Below, piece after piece: positions 49,545-58,409 of a DNA stretch of 64,000 nucleotides; the stretch's first letter is position 1; every line of letters begins with the position of its first letter. This stretch comes from Humimonas sp964465015 (GTDB lineage Bacteria; Gemmatimonadota; Gemmatimonadetes; Palauibacterales; Palauibacteraceae), in contig CAYXHP010000091.1 of assembly GCA_964465015.1 (NCBI GenBank), positions 1 through 64,000 on the forward strand, written 5' to 3'. Made by a program: the position numbers and the translations under genes. The notes beneath the pieces were generated by a model, which saw only the letters and a program-made list of their open reading frames with translations, had not been told where the DNA came from and made no database searches.

Positions 49545-50939
49545 ATGAGCGAGTCTCCTCCCCACCGCCGACCCTGCGATAGCGTGCTGGAGACGATCGG
49601 GTGGACACCGCTCATCCGGCTGCACCGCGTGGTCGACGGAGCGGCCACCCCATTGTACGCCAAGGCGGAGCAGGCCAATCCCGGCGGCTCCGTGAAGGAC
49701 CGGATCGGGCTGAAGATCATCGAGGCGGCCGAGCGGGAGGGGCACCTTCGGCCCGGTGGGACCGTCGTCGAGGGGACCTCCGGGAACACCGGGGTGGGAC
49801 TGGCGCTGGCGGCGGCGGTCAGGGGCTACCGGTGCGTGTTCGTGATCCCCGACAAGATGAGCGCGGAGAAGGTCCGGCTCCTCAAAGGATTCGGGGCCGA
49901 GGTCATCGTCACCCCCTCGGCGGTCGAGCCGGACCACCCCGACTACTACGGCAACGTGGCGCGGCGCATCGCGGCCGAGCGACCCGACGCCTTCCTGGCC
50001 GACCAGTTCTTCAACCCGGTGAACCCCCGGGCGCACTACGAGTCCACCGGCCCGGAGATCTGGGAGCAGACCCGGGGAAGGGTCACGCACTTCGTCGCCT
50101 CGGCCGGGACCGGGGGGACGATCAGCGGCGTGGCCCGCTTCCTCAAGGAGCAGAATCCCGCCGTCCGCGTGATCGCCGGTGATCCGGCCGGATCGATCTT
50201 CGCGCACTACTTCGCCACGGGGGAGAAGGGCCCGCACGCACCGTACAAGGTGGAGGGGATCGGCAACGACAAGATCCCGAGCACGCTCGACTTCGATGTC
50301 ATCGACGAGTTCCGGACCCTGGGCGACCGGGAGTCGTTCCTCATGGCTCGCCGGGTGGCGCGCGAGGAAGGGCTGTTCGTGGGGGGATCGAGCGGGCTCA
50401 ACGTGGCACTCGCCGTCCGGATCGCCAAAGAGGTGGACGATCCCGAGGCGTGCGTGGTGTGCATCCTGCCCGACACAGGGGAGCGTTACCTCACCAAGCT
50501 CTACAACGATGAGTGGATGCGGGAGAACCAGATGCTCCGGCCCGAGCGCGTGACGGCCGACTACCTGCTGGAGACGAAACGGGTGCCCGACACGGAGCCG
50601 CTCGTGTCGGTGACACCCGGGACCACCGTGCGCGAGGCGCTGGCGCTCCTGGAGGCGCACAACGTCTCGCAGCTCCCCGTGCTCGCGGACGGACGGGCCG
50701 AGGGGTCGGTCATCGAGGCGGCGCTCATGTCGGCCGTGCTCGACGACCCGGCACGCCTGGACGGGCCCGTGAGCGACCTCTCGGGGCCCTCGTTCCCGGT
50801 CGTGAACGCGGGAACGGAGATCGCGGCGCTGAGCCGCCGACTCACGCGCGACGTGCCGGCCGTACTGGTCGAGCAGGAGGGCTCGATCGTCGGCATCCTC
50901 ACCCGCTACGACCTCCTCCACCATGTCATGGGCGACTGA
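49545..50939 (+). CDS. Cystathionine beta-synthase-like enzyme with CBS domains
   Basis: This 464-aa fold-type II PLP enzyme has the Schiff-base Lys in NPGGSVKDRI, the substrate loop VEGTSGNTGVG and cofactor-binding ASAGTGGTISG. From about residue 335 two CBS modules follow (VSVTPGTTVREALALLEAHNVSQLPVLADG and VNAGTEIAALSRRLTRDVPAVLVEQEG). It condenses serine (or O-acetylserine) with homocysteine or sulfide; the CBS pair argues for cystathionine synthesis. ATG follows GACCGGTC. Confidence 0.9.
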   Translation: MSESPPHRRPCDSVLETIGWTPLIRLHRVVDGAATPLYAKAEQANPGGSVKDRIGLKIIEAAEREGHLRPGGTVVEGTSGNTGVGLALAAAVRGYRCVFVIPDKMSAEKVRLLKGFGAEVIVTPSAVEPDHPDYYGNVARRIAAERPDAFLADQFFNPVNPRAHYESTGPEIWEQTRGRVTHFVASAGTGGTISGVARFLKEQNPAVRVIAGDPAGSIFAHYFATGEKGPHAPYKVEGIGNDKIPSTLDFDVIDEFRTLGDRESFLMARRVAREEGLFVGGSSGLNVALAVRIAKEVDDPEACVVCILPDTGERYLTKLYNDEWMRENQMLRPERVTADYLLETKRVPDTEPLVSVTPGTTVREALALLEAHNVSQLPVLADGRAEGSVIEAALMSAVLDDPARLDGPVSDLSGPSFPVVNAGTEIAALSRRLTRDVPAVLVEQEGSIVGILTRYDLLHHVMGD

Positions 50940-50943
50940 CCGG

Positions 50944-51966
50944 GTGCGGATCGCGGTTCTCATGGGGGGCGCCTCGGCCGAGCGCGAGGTATCGCTCGAT
51001 TCCGGTGTGCAGGTGGCGCGAGCGCTGCGCGAGGCCGGGCACGACGTGGTGGCGGTCGACACGGCCATGGGGCCGCTCGGCGCCGCGGAGGAGGACGCGA
51101 TCAGCGAGCGCGGGGTGCGGAGCAGGCCGCCCGGAGAGGAGGACCTGGCCGGGCTCTCGGTCCGGCGGCTGGCCGAGCTCGTGGCGGAGCCCGTGGTCGC
51201 CAGCGCCGATGTCGTGTTTCCGATCCTGCACGGTGGGGTCGGCGAGGATGGGACGCTCCAGGCCCTGCTCGCGCTCACGGGCATCCCGTTCACGGGCAGC
51301 GGTCACCTGGGATGCGCGCTGGCCATGGACAAGGAGGTTTCCAAGCGTCTCTTTCTCCAGGCGGGCATCCCGACGGCTCCGTGGCGCACGGTGACCGACG
51401 GCCGGGAGGAGGACCTGCGGACCGAGGAGCCGGCGCTTCCGGTCGTGGTCAAGCCGAACCGGGAGGGCTCCACGGTCGGCCTGACCGTCGTCCGCGACCC
51501 CGACGACCTGCCGACCGCCCTCGCCCTCGCGCGGCGCTACGACCGCGAGGTCCTGGTGGAGCGCTTCGTGCAAGGCCGGGAGCTGACCGTGGCCGTGGTC
51601 GGGGAGGAGGCGCTCCCGGTCGGGGAGATCATACCGGAGCACGAGATCTTCGACTACGAATGCAAGTACCAGCCCGGCCTGGCCCGCGAGATCTTTCCGG
51701 CCGATCTGCCGGAGGAGGTGGCCGCGCGGGTGCGTCGGACGGCGCTCGGGGCCCACCGGGCGCTCAAGCTGGAGGGATTCAGCCGGGTGGACTTCATCCT
51801 GGACACGGAGGGCACCCCGTGGTGCCTCGAGGCCAACGCGCTGCCGGGTATGAGCGCCCACAGCCTGGTGCCCAAGGCGGCGGCCGCGGGCGGCTACTCC
51901 TTCCCCCGGTTGTGCGACCGGATCGTGCGACGGGCGATGCGACCGGTCGGCGAGCGGTCGAGTTGA
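50944..51966 (+). CDS. ddl: D-alanine--D-alanine ligase
   Basis: This 340-aa ATP-grasp ligase makes the D-Ala-D-Ala dipeptide of peptidoglycan. RIAVLMGGASAEREVSLDSG opens the protein; KPNREGSTVGL, ERFVQGRELTVAVVG and ARVDFILDTEG-type EN residues give the ATP and metal sites, ending NALPGMSAHSLVPKAAAAGG. GTG 50944 matches the family N-terminus; an ATG at 50923 would add seven residues and overlap the previous gene. Confidence 0.94.
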   Translation: MRIAVLMGGASAEREVSLDSGVQVARALREAGHDVVAVDTAMGPLGAAEEDAISERGVRSRPPGEEDLAGLSVRRLAELVAEPVVASADVVFPILHGGVGEDGTLQALLALTGIPFTGSGHLGCALAMDKEVSKRLFLQAGIPTAPWRTVTDGREEDLRTEEPALPVVVKPNREGSTVGLTVVRDPDDLPTALALARRYDREVLVERFVQGRELTVAVVGEEALPVGEIIPEHEIFDYECKYQPGLAREIFPADLPEEVAARVRRTALGAHRALKLEGFSRVDFILDTEGTPWCLEANALPGMSAHSLVPKAAAAGGYSFPRLCDRIVRRAMRPVGERSS

Positions 51967-52012
51967 GGCGGGAACGCTTCGGGCCCGCGAGGGTTCGAGG
52001 CAGCGAGGTGCG

Positions 52013-52933
52013 ATGAGCTACGCGGAGCGCTCCTACAGCTACTCGGGCGACGACGGATTCGGCGGCGGTCTGAGCGGCCGTTTCGGCGGCTTCATGACCC
52101 CGTGGGTCACGCGGATCATCGTGGCCAACGGCGTCATCTGGCTCCTCAACGCCGTTCGCCTCGTCCCCCTGGGTTGGACCGCCGAGGTGTTCGGCTTCTC
52201 GCCGGCCCGGTTCCTCGTCCACCCGTGGTCGCCGATCACGTACATGTTCGTGCACGGCGGCTTCATGCACGTGTTCTTCAACATGCTGGTGCTGTTCTTC
52301 TTCGGGCCTCCGCTCGAGCGCGTGTGGGGCGGGCGCGCCTTCGTGCGCTTCTACCTGATCGCCGGCCTCGGCGGGGCGCTCGCCTCGGTGCTTCTCGTGC
52401 CGCTCATCGGCACGCCCACCGTGATCGGCGCCTCGGGCGCGATCTACGGCGTCATGCTCGCCTTCGCGCTCCGCTGGCCGGACGCCCAGATCTACGTGTG
52501 GGGCATCCTCCCGATTCGGGCCAAGTGGTTCGTCACCATCCTGGCCGGCATCGCCGTGTGGGCGACCTTCGTGGCGCGCGGCGGACCGGTGGCCGAATGG
52601 GCCCACCTGGGCGGCCTGGTGACCGGCTTCATCTACCTCCGGTACGGCCAGATCCTGGACCGGGGGCTTGCGGCCGTGGGGCGTGGCTGGCGGCGCGTCT
52701 CGGGAGGTGCCCCGACGGCCCCCGAGCCGTCGACAGAGGCCGGCCGAGTGGCCCGGCACCGCGAGAGCACGCGGACACACGCGCACCGGCCCCGCTCGCG
52801 ACGGCGCGTCTCGGGTGACGCGCTCGACGAGGTGGACCGGGTTCTGGACAAGATCCGCGAGAGCGGCATCGAGTCTCTGACCGACGAGGAGCGTGAGTTC
52901 CTGGACGAGATGAGCCGCCGATATCGCGGGTAA
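52013..52933 (+). CDS. Rhomboid family intramembrane serine protease
   Basis: This 306-aa rhomboid has the HGGFMHVFFNMLVLFFFG motif, catalytic Ser in IGASGAIYG (about residue 142) and catalytic His in WAHLGGLVTG (about 196), in a six-helix core. A 70-residue basic linker leads to a small C-terminal domain (DEVDRVLDKIRESGIESLTDEEREFLDEMSR) seen in many bacterial rhomboids. It cleaves membrane proteins within the bilayer; substrates are unknown. Confidence 0.93.
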   Translation: MSYAERSYSYSGDDGFGGGLSGRFGGFMTPWVTRIIVANGVIWLLNAVRLVPLGWTAEVFGFSPARFLVHPWSPITYMFVHGGFMHVFFNMLVLFFFGPPLERVWGGRAFVRFYLIAGLGGALASVLLVPLIGTPTVIGASGAIYGVMLAFALRWPDAQIYVWGILPIRAKWFVTILAGIAVWATFVARGGPVAEWAHLGGLVTGFIYLRYGQILDRGLAAVGRGWRRVSGGAPTAPEPSTEAGRVARHRESTRTHAHRPRSRRRVSGDALDEVDRVLDKIRESGIESLTDEEREFLDEMSRRYRG

Positions 52934-53106
52934 GGCGGGGGCGCACCGGACACCCGCCGACCGGATAGAAAGCTTTCCCCCGAACCCGCCCGCCCGTCGC
53001 TTCGCGAGGCCGACCGCCAGCCCCGCTCGGCCCTTTCGAACCTCCGACGCCCCGCCTAGAATGGGGGTCCCCGCGAAGGTGACCACCGCCCGCTAAGGAG
53101 TCGGAA

Positions 53107-55206
53107 ATGGCGGCTTCGGCGCAGGAATACACGACCGACCGCATCCGCAACGTCGTCCTCCTGGGGCACGGCGGAAGCGGGAAGACCACCCTGACCGACG
53201 CGATGTGCTACATCGCGGGCTCCACCTCCCGGCGAGGGTCCGTCGAGGCCGGCAACGCCCTCACCGACTTCACGCCCGAGGAGACGTCGCACGGCATGTC
53301 GATCAACCTCGGCCTGGCGAATGCGCCGTGGATGGGTGCCAAGCTGAACCTGATCGACACGCCCGGCTACCTGGATTTCTACGGCGAGACCACCGCCGGC
53401 GTGAGGGTGGCCGACGGCGCGCTGGTGGTGGTGAGCGCCGTCTCCGGCGTCGAGGCGGGGACCGAGAAGGTATGGGAAACGGCCGCCGCCCGTGGTCTGC
53501 CCCGACTGTTCTTCGTATCGATGATGGACCGCGAGAACGCCTCCTTCGAAAAGACCTTCGGCCAGATCAAGGAGGTCATTTGCGAGGGCGCGATCCCGGT
53601 CGAGGTCCCGATCGGAGCCGGGGACGGGTACCGGGGCATCGTGAACCTGTTCTCCAACAAGGCTCATCTCTACAAGAAGGGCTCCGACCGCGGCGAGTAC
53701 GAGGAGGTCGAGATTCCGGAGGATCTCCACGCCGGCGTGGACCGCTACCGGCAGGAGCTCATCGAGACCATCGCGACTACCGACGACACCCTCCTCGAGG
53801 CGTACCTCGAGGGCGAGGAGCTGGACCGTGGTCGGGTGCTCACGGCGATGGCGGCCGCCATGCGGCGCGGCGAGCTGTTCCCGATCTTCTGCGGCTCCGC
53901 CCGCAGCGGCTGGGGCGTGCGGGCCGTTCTCAACAAGCTGGTCGAGCTCGTGCCCTCCCCGGACGCGGGAGGACCCTATCTGGCCGAGGACCGGGCCGGC
54001 GAGCTGGTCGAGCTCGAGGGAAAGGACGGAGAGCCGGCCACGGCCCTCGTGTTCAAGACGGCGGCCGAGCCACACGCCGGGGAGCTCAGCTTCTTCCGGG
54101 TGTTCTCGGGTACCGTTTCCAACGGCGATTCACTGGTGAACGCCAGCCGGTCGGGAAGCGAGCGGGTGACGCACCTGGCCATTCCGGAGGGCGCCGACCG
54201 GCTGGAGGTGGGTGTTCTGCACGCCGGGGACATCGGGGTGGTGGCCAAGCTCAAGATCACCCACACGGGCGACACGCTGGCCTCGGAGTCCCGGCCACTC
54301 CGGCTTCAGCCGATCGAGTGGCCCGAGCCCGACATCGCCGTCGCCGTGGCGCCCACCTCGCGGGGAGACGAGGACCGGCTGTCGACCGGGCTGGCCCGGC
54401 TCCACGAGGAGGACCCGACATTCCGCGCCGCGTTCGACTCCGAGCTCGGTCAGACGATCGCGCGCGGGCTCGGCGAGCTCCACCTCAACGTCACGTTCGA
54501 GAAGCTGCGCCGGAAATACGGCGTGGAGGTCACCACCGAGGAGCCGCGCATCCCCTACCGCGAGACGCTCACCCGCCAGGCCGAGGGGCAGGGGCGCTAC
54601 AAGAAGCAAACGGGGGGACGCGGGCAGTACGGTGATTGCTGGGTCCGGCTCCGGCCCCTTCCGGAGGGGTCGGGCTACGAGTTCGTCGACGCGATCAAGG
54701 GCGGGGTGATCCCGAACAAGTTCGTGCCCGCCGTGGACCACGGGATCCGCGAAGCTTCGCAGCGCGGCGTGCTGGCCGGCTACCCGGTGGTGGACTTCCA
54801 GGCGGAGGTGTACGACGGTTCGCACCATTCGGTGGACAGCTCCGAGCAGGCGTTCAAGGTGGCCGGCTCCATGGCGTTCAAGAAGGTGGCCATGCAGGCG
54901 GGCCCGGTCCTGCTCGAGCCGATCATGGAGATCGAGGTCACCACGCCCGAGGAGTTCATGGGCGACATCATCGGCGACCTCAACGGCCGGCGCGGGCGGG
55001 TGCTCGGGATCGAGGCACGGGGCCATCTCCAGGTGGTGCGCGCCATGGTGCCCCAGTCCGAGCTGTACCGCTACTCGGCCGCTCTGCGGTCGCTGACGCA
55101 CGGCAAGGGCGTCCACGCCCGGAAGCTGCACGGCTACGAGCGCGCACCCGGCGACGTCACGGAGCGGGTCATCGCGCGCTCGCAGGAGGAGCGCCAGGCC
55201 TCCTGA
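53107..55206 (+). CDS. Elongation factor G-like GTPase (EF-G paralogue)
   Basis: This 699-aa translational GTPase has P-loop GHGGSGKTTL, DTPGYLDF, and EF-G domains II-V (GGRGQYGDCWVRLRP, RAMVPQSELYRYSAALRSLTHG). Compared with canonical EF-G the switch/guanine motifs are altered: HGMSINL in place of RGITI and SMMD in place of NKMD. This places it in the EF-G-like (EF-G2) group, probably not the main translocase. AAGGAG precedes the ATG; a canonical fusA is not in the window. Confidence 0.88.
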   Translation: MAASAQEYTTDRIRNVVLLGHGGSGKTTLTDAMCYIAGSTSRRGSVEAGNALTDFTPEETSHGMSINLGLANAPWMGAKLNLIDTPGYLDFYGETTAGVRVADGALVVVSAVSGVEAGTEKVWETAAARGLPRLFFVSMMDRENASFEKTFGQIKEVICEGAIPVEVPIGAGDGYRGIVNLFSNKAHLYKKGSDRGEYEEVEIPEDLHAGVDRYRQELIETIATTDDTLLEAYLEGEELDRGRVLTAMAAAMRRGELFPIFCGSARSGWGVRAVLNKLVELVPSPDAGGPYLAEDRAGELVELEGKDGEPATALVFKTAAEPHAGELSFFRVFSGTVSNGDSLVNASRSGSERVTHLAIPEGADRLEVGVLHAGDIGVVAKLKITHTGDTLASESRPLRLQPIEWPEPDIAVAVAPTSRGDEDRLSTGLARLHEEDPTFRAAFDSELGQTIARGLGELHLNVTFEKLRRKYGVEVTTEEPRIPYRETLTRQAEGQGRYKKQTGGRGQYGDCWVRLRPLPEGSGYEFVDAIKGGVIPNKFVPAVDHGIREASQRGVLAGYPVVDFQAEVYDGSHHSVDSSEQAFKVAGSMAFKKVAMQAGPVLLEPIMEIEVTTPEEFMGDIIGDLNGRRGRVLGIEARGHLQVVRAMVPQSELYRYSAALRSLTHGKGVHARKLHGYERAPGDVTERVIARSQEERQAS

Positions 55207-55434
55207 GGGCCTCCCGGGACGCGGGGCTGGCGCACCGCGGATCGATGCGGATCGGCGGGTGGCCCAACGGGGCGTTTGCGGACTGCGGCAGGCCCGCCCA
55301 CGGGAGGCACACGGCACCGCCGGGAGGGTACACGCTATCATGTTCCCGGGAGCGCCGGCCGGCGGCCGGTCGGGGGACACCCGGGGCCGTTTCTTTCGCC
55401 CGTTCCACTCGAGTCATCTCACGGGGGCGTCCGG

Positions 55435-56193
55435 TTGTCTGGTCACAGCAAGTGGTCCAAGATCAAGCGCCAGAAGGCCAAGACCGACAAGCACAGGGGG
55501 CGCTTGTTCGCGAAGCTCGGTCGTGAGATCGCGGTGGCCGCGCGCCAGGGCGGCGGCGACCCGGGCTTCAATCCTCGCCTGCGCACGGCCATCGACAACG
55601 CGCAGGCCGAGAACATGCCCAACGACAACATCGAGCGCGCCATCCAGCGCGGCACCGGTGAGCTCCCGGGCGTGGACTACCAGGAGGTCACGTACGAGGG
55701 GTACGGGCCCGGCGGTGCGGCCCTGTTCATGGACTGCGTCACCGACAATGCCAACCGGACGGTCCAGGAGCTGCGCTTCCTCCTGGAGCGCTACGGCGGC
55801 AACCTGGGTCGGGATGGCTCGGTGGCCTGGATGTTCGACCGCGTCGGCGAGGCCTGGCTCGACGCCGACCGCTACGACGAGGACGTGGCGCTGGAGGCGG
55901 CGCTCGAGGCCGGGGCCGACGACATGCAGCGGGACGGCGATTCCTACCGTATCCAGACCTCGGTTTCCAGCTTCCACCAGGTGATGGAGGCGCTGCGCGC
56001 GCGCGGGCTCGAGATCCGGGAGAGCGGCCTGGCCATGGTGCCGAAGTCCACGCTGCGCGTCGAGGGCCGGCAGGCCGAGCGGCTCTTCGAGCTCCTGTCG
56101 GAGATCGAGGACCACGACGATGTCCAGAAGGTGTGGTCCAACTTCGAGGTGGACGAGGAGGTGCTCGCCGCGATGGAATCGGCGGGCTCCTGA
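55435..56193 (+). CDS. YebC/PmpR family regulatory protein
   Basis: This 252-aa protein starts LSGHSKWSKIKRQKAKTD, the YebC signature, and has NPRLRTAIDNAQAENMPNDNIERAI, YEGYGPGG and LRFLLERYGGNLG blocks. Family members act as DNA-binding regulators or as translation factors easing stalling. TTG at 55435 is needed to keep the conserved N-terminus; GGGGG precedes it. First gene of the yebC-ruvCAB-queA-tgt run. Confidence 0.93.
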   Translation: MSGHSKWSKIKRQKAKTDKHRGRLFAKLGREIAVAARQGGGDPGFNPRLRTAIDNAQAENMPNDNIERAIQRGTGELPGVDYQEVTYEGYGPGGAALFMDCVTDNANRTVQELRFLLERYGGNLGRDGSVAWMFDRVGEAWLDADRYDEDVALEAALEAGADDMQRDGDSYRIQTSVSSFHQVMEALRARGLEIRESGLAMVPKSTLRVEGRQAERLFELLSEIEDHDDVQKVWSNFEVDEEVLAAMESAGS

Positions 56194-56678
56194 CGCTGCG
56201 GGTCCTGGGGATCGATCCGGGGAGCGCGGTCACCGGGTACGGGCTCGTGGTCCGCGCCGGCGGAGCCTTCCGGCTCGAAGAGTGCGGTGTGCTCCGCGCC
56301 GCCGATGCTCCCCTCCCCGAGCGGTTGGCCGAGATCCACCGAGGCCTCGTCCAGGTCCTCGACCGTCTCGATCCGGGATGTGTCGCCGTCGAGGACGTCT
56401 TCCATGGCCGGAACCCGCGCTCGGCGGCCGTCCTCGGTCACGCGCGTGGCGCCATCCTCCTGACCCTGGCCCTGCGAGGGCTCGAGATCGCCGAGTACCC
56501 GCCGGCCACGATCAAGAAGGCGGTGGTCGGCAACGGCAACGCCGACAAGGTCCAGGTCGCGTACATGGTCCAGAAGCACCTGTCCCTGCGCGCTCCCCCC
56601 GAGCCGGCGGACGCGGCGGATGGGTGCGCGGCCGCGCTCTGCCACCTGATGGTCGGCACGGGACCGCTCGCCCGATGA
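56133..56678 (+). CDS. ruvC: Holliday junction endodeoxyribonuclease RuvC
   Basis: RuvC resolves Holliday junctions. RVLGIDPGSAVTGYG carries the first catalytic Asp; AVEDVFHGRNPRSA has the second (Glu) and DAADGCAAALCHL the last acidic pair. Starts are problematic: no ATG, GTG or TTG lies close to the conserved N-terminus. The GTG at 56133 adds about 20 atypical residues and overlaps yebC by 61 nt; a CTG at 56190 overlapping the yebC stop is a likelier true start. The stop overlaps ruvA. Confidence 0.93.
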   Translation: MVQLRGGRGGARRDGIGGLLTLRVLGIDPGSAVTGYGLVVRAGGAFRLEECGVLRAADAPLPERLAEIHRGLVQVLDRLDPGCVAVEDVFHGRNPRSAAVLGHARGAILLTLALRGLEIAEYPPATIKKAVVGNGNADKVQVAYMVQKHLSLRAPPEPADAADGCAAALCHLMVGTGPLAR

Positions 56679-57268
56679 TCCGGAGGGTCAAGGGCCAGCT
56701 CGTCGGCCGGGAGCTCGACCGGGTCGAGGTGCTGACGGCCTCCGGGCTGGGCTACGAGGTCCTGGTGCCGGCCACGCTCCTCGAGCGGCTCCCGCCCGTG
56801 GGCGCCGACGTCGATCTGCACACGGCGCTCGTCGTCCGCGACGACGCGCTCGAGCTGTACGGTTTCGCGAGCGCTGCGGACCGGGAGCTCTTCCTCCGGC
56901 TCCAGACCGCCAGCGGCGTGGGACCGCGGCTCGCGCTCGCCCTCCTCAGCTCCCTTCCGGGTCCCCGGATCGTCCGCGCCATTCGCACCAAGGACCACGA
57001 TGTGCTGCGGACGGTGAGTGGAGTGGGGAAGAAGACGGCCGAGCGCATCGCCCTCGAGCTGGTCGACAAGCTGGACGACCTGTCGGTGTTCGAGGAACAG
57101 CGCGCCGCGCCGCGGGCGGCCGAGGAGGCGGTCCAGGCCCTCCGCACCCTCGGCTACGGCGCGAGGGAGAGCGAGGAGGCCGTCCACCGTGCCCTACAGT
57201 CCATCAGCTCCGGCGCCTCCGAGCCGGAGGTCTCCGAGCTGGTGCGCGCGGCGCTGCAGCACGTATGA
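56675..57268 (+). CDS. ruvA: Holliday junction branch migration protein RuvA
   Basis: This 197-aa junction-binding subunit starts MIRRVKGQLVGRELDRVEV and has the tandem HhH motifs ASGVGPRLALALLS and VSGVGKKTAERIALEL, and a C-terminal RuvB-contacting domain after a linker. ATG 56675 overlaps the ruvC stop by 4 nt. The longer upstream frame is shadow. Confidence 0.95.
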   Translation: MIRRVKGQLVGRELDRVEVLTASGLGYEVLVPATLLERLPPVGADVDLHTALVVRDDALELYGFASAADRELFLRLQTASGVGPRLALALLSSLPGPRIVRAIRTKDHDVLRTVSGVGKKTAERIALELVDKLDDLSVFEEQRAAPRAAEEAVQALRTLGYGARESEEAVHRALQSISSGASEPEVSELVRAALQHV

Positions 57269-57359
57269 GGATCGGTCGGTGGACCGGCGCGTCCGCCGGC
57301 GCGGGCACGGCGGCCGGCACGGTGGCTCGGAGTCGGGCTCCGGCGGTGGGAGGCGGGTC

Positions 57360-58409
57360 GTGAGCGATCGATCGGAGATCACGACGCCGGCGGCGCTGGG
57401 TGCGGAGGAGCAGGTGGAGACCTCCCTCCGGCCCGAGCGGCTCGCCGAGTTCGTGGGCCAGGAAGGCGTGAAGGAGAGTCTCCGGGTCTACCTCGAGGCG
57501 GCCCTGGGACGCGGGGAGGCGCTGGACCATACGCTCTTCTACGGTCCGCCCGGCCTCGGCAAGACGACCCTGGCCCGCCTCCTGGCGAGGGAGCTCGGCG
57601 TCAACATCAAGCTCACCTCGGGCCCGGTGCTGGAGAAGCCCGGAGACCTCGCCGCCCTCCTCACGAACCTCCAGCCCCGCGACGTCCTGTTCATCGACGA
57701 GATCCACCGACTGCGGCCGGTGATCGAGGAGTACCTGTACCCGGCCATGGAGGACTGCCGCATCGAGGTGCGGCTCGGAGAGGGCCCGCAGGCGCGGACC
57801 GTATCGGTGCAGGTCGACCCGTTCACGCTGGTGGGCGCCACGACGCGCTTCGGCCTCCTGACCGCGCCAATGCGCGCCCGCTTCGGCATCATCGAGCGCC
57901 TGGGCTTCTATCCGGACGAGGACCTGCAGGCCATCGTGCAGCGCTCGGCCCGTATCCTGGGCGTTCCTTCCACCGAGGAGGGCGCGGCCGAGATCGCCCG
58001 GCGCTCGCGCGGGACGCCGCGCATCGCCAATCGGATCCTGCGCCGGGTTCGGGACTACGCCGAGGTCGAGGGGGACGGGGCGATCGACCTCGAGACGGCC
58101 CGCCGCGGTCTGGAGCTGCTCAACGTGGACGAGTACGGCCTCGACGAGATGGACAGCCGTGTGGTCCGCGCGATCATCGAGAACTTCGATGGAGGACCGG
58201 TCGGACTCGAGTCGTTGGCGGTCTCGGTGGGAGAGGACGCCGGGACGCTCGAGGAGGTGTACGAGCCCTACCTGATCCAGAACGGCTACGTGCAGCGCAC
58301 GAGTCGCGGCCGGGTGGCCACGGCGCGTGCCTACAGGCACTTCGGCTACCGGCTCCCGGAGGAGGGGACGGAGGGCAGCCAGTCCTCCCTGTTCGACCGG
58401 GACGGGTGA
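57360..58409 (+). CDS. ruvB: Holliday junction branch migration helicase RuvB
   Basis: This 349-aa AAA+ ATPase drives branch migration. LRPERLAEFVGQEGVKE, Walker A FYGPPGLGKTTLA, Walker B LFIDEIHRL, and sensor VGATTRFGLLTAPMRARFG are complete, and the winged-helix C-terminus follows. GTG 57360 has GGAGGCGG upstream. The 91-bp gap to ruvA is the widest in ruvCAB. Confidence 0.96.
   Translation: MSDRSEITTPAALGAEEQVETSLRPERLAEFVGQEGVKESLRVYLEAALGRGEALDHTLFYGPPGLGKTTLARLLARELGVNIKLTSGPVLEKPGDLAALLTNLQPRDVLFIDEIHRLRPVIEEYLYPAMEDCRIEVRLGEGPQARTVSVQVDPFTLVGATTRFGLLTAPMRARFGIIERLGFYPDEDLQAIVQRSARILGVPSTEEGAAEIARRSRGTPRIANRILRRVRDYAEVEGDGAIDLETARRGLELLNVDEYGLDEMDSRVVRAIIENFDGGPVGLESLAVSVGEDAGTLEEVYEPYLIQNGYVQRTSRGRVATARAYRHFGYRLPEEGTEGSQSSLFDRDG

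Noticed and set aside
46179..51293. 1704-codon minus-strand frame opposite mutS to ddl
   Set aside because: It lies antisense to well-supported genes and has Arg/Pro/Gly/His-rich shadow composition, a known effect of GC-rich codons.
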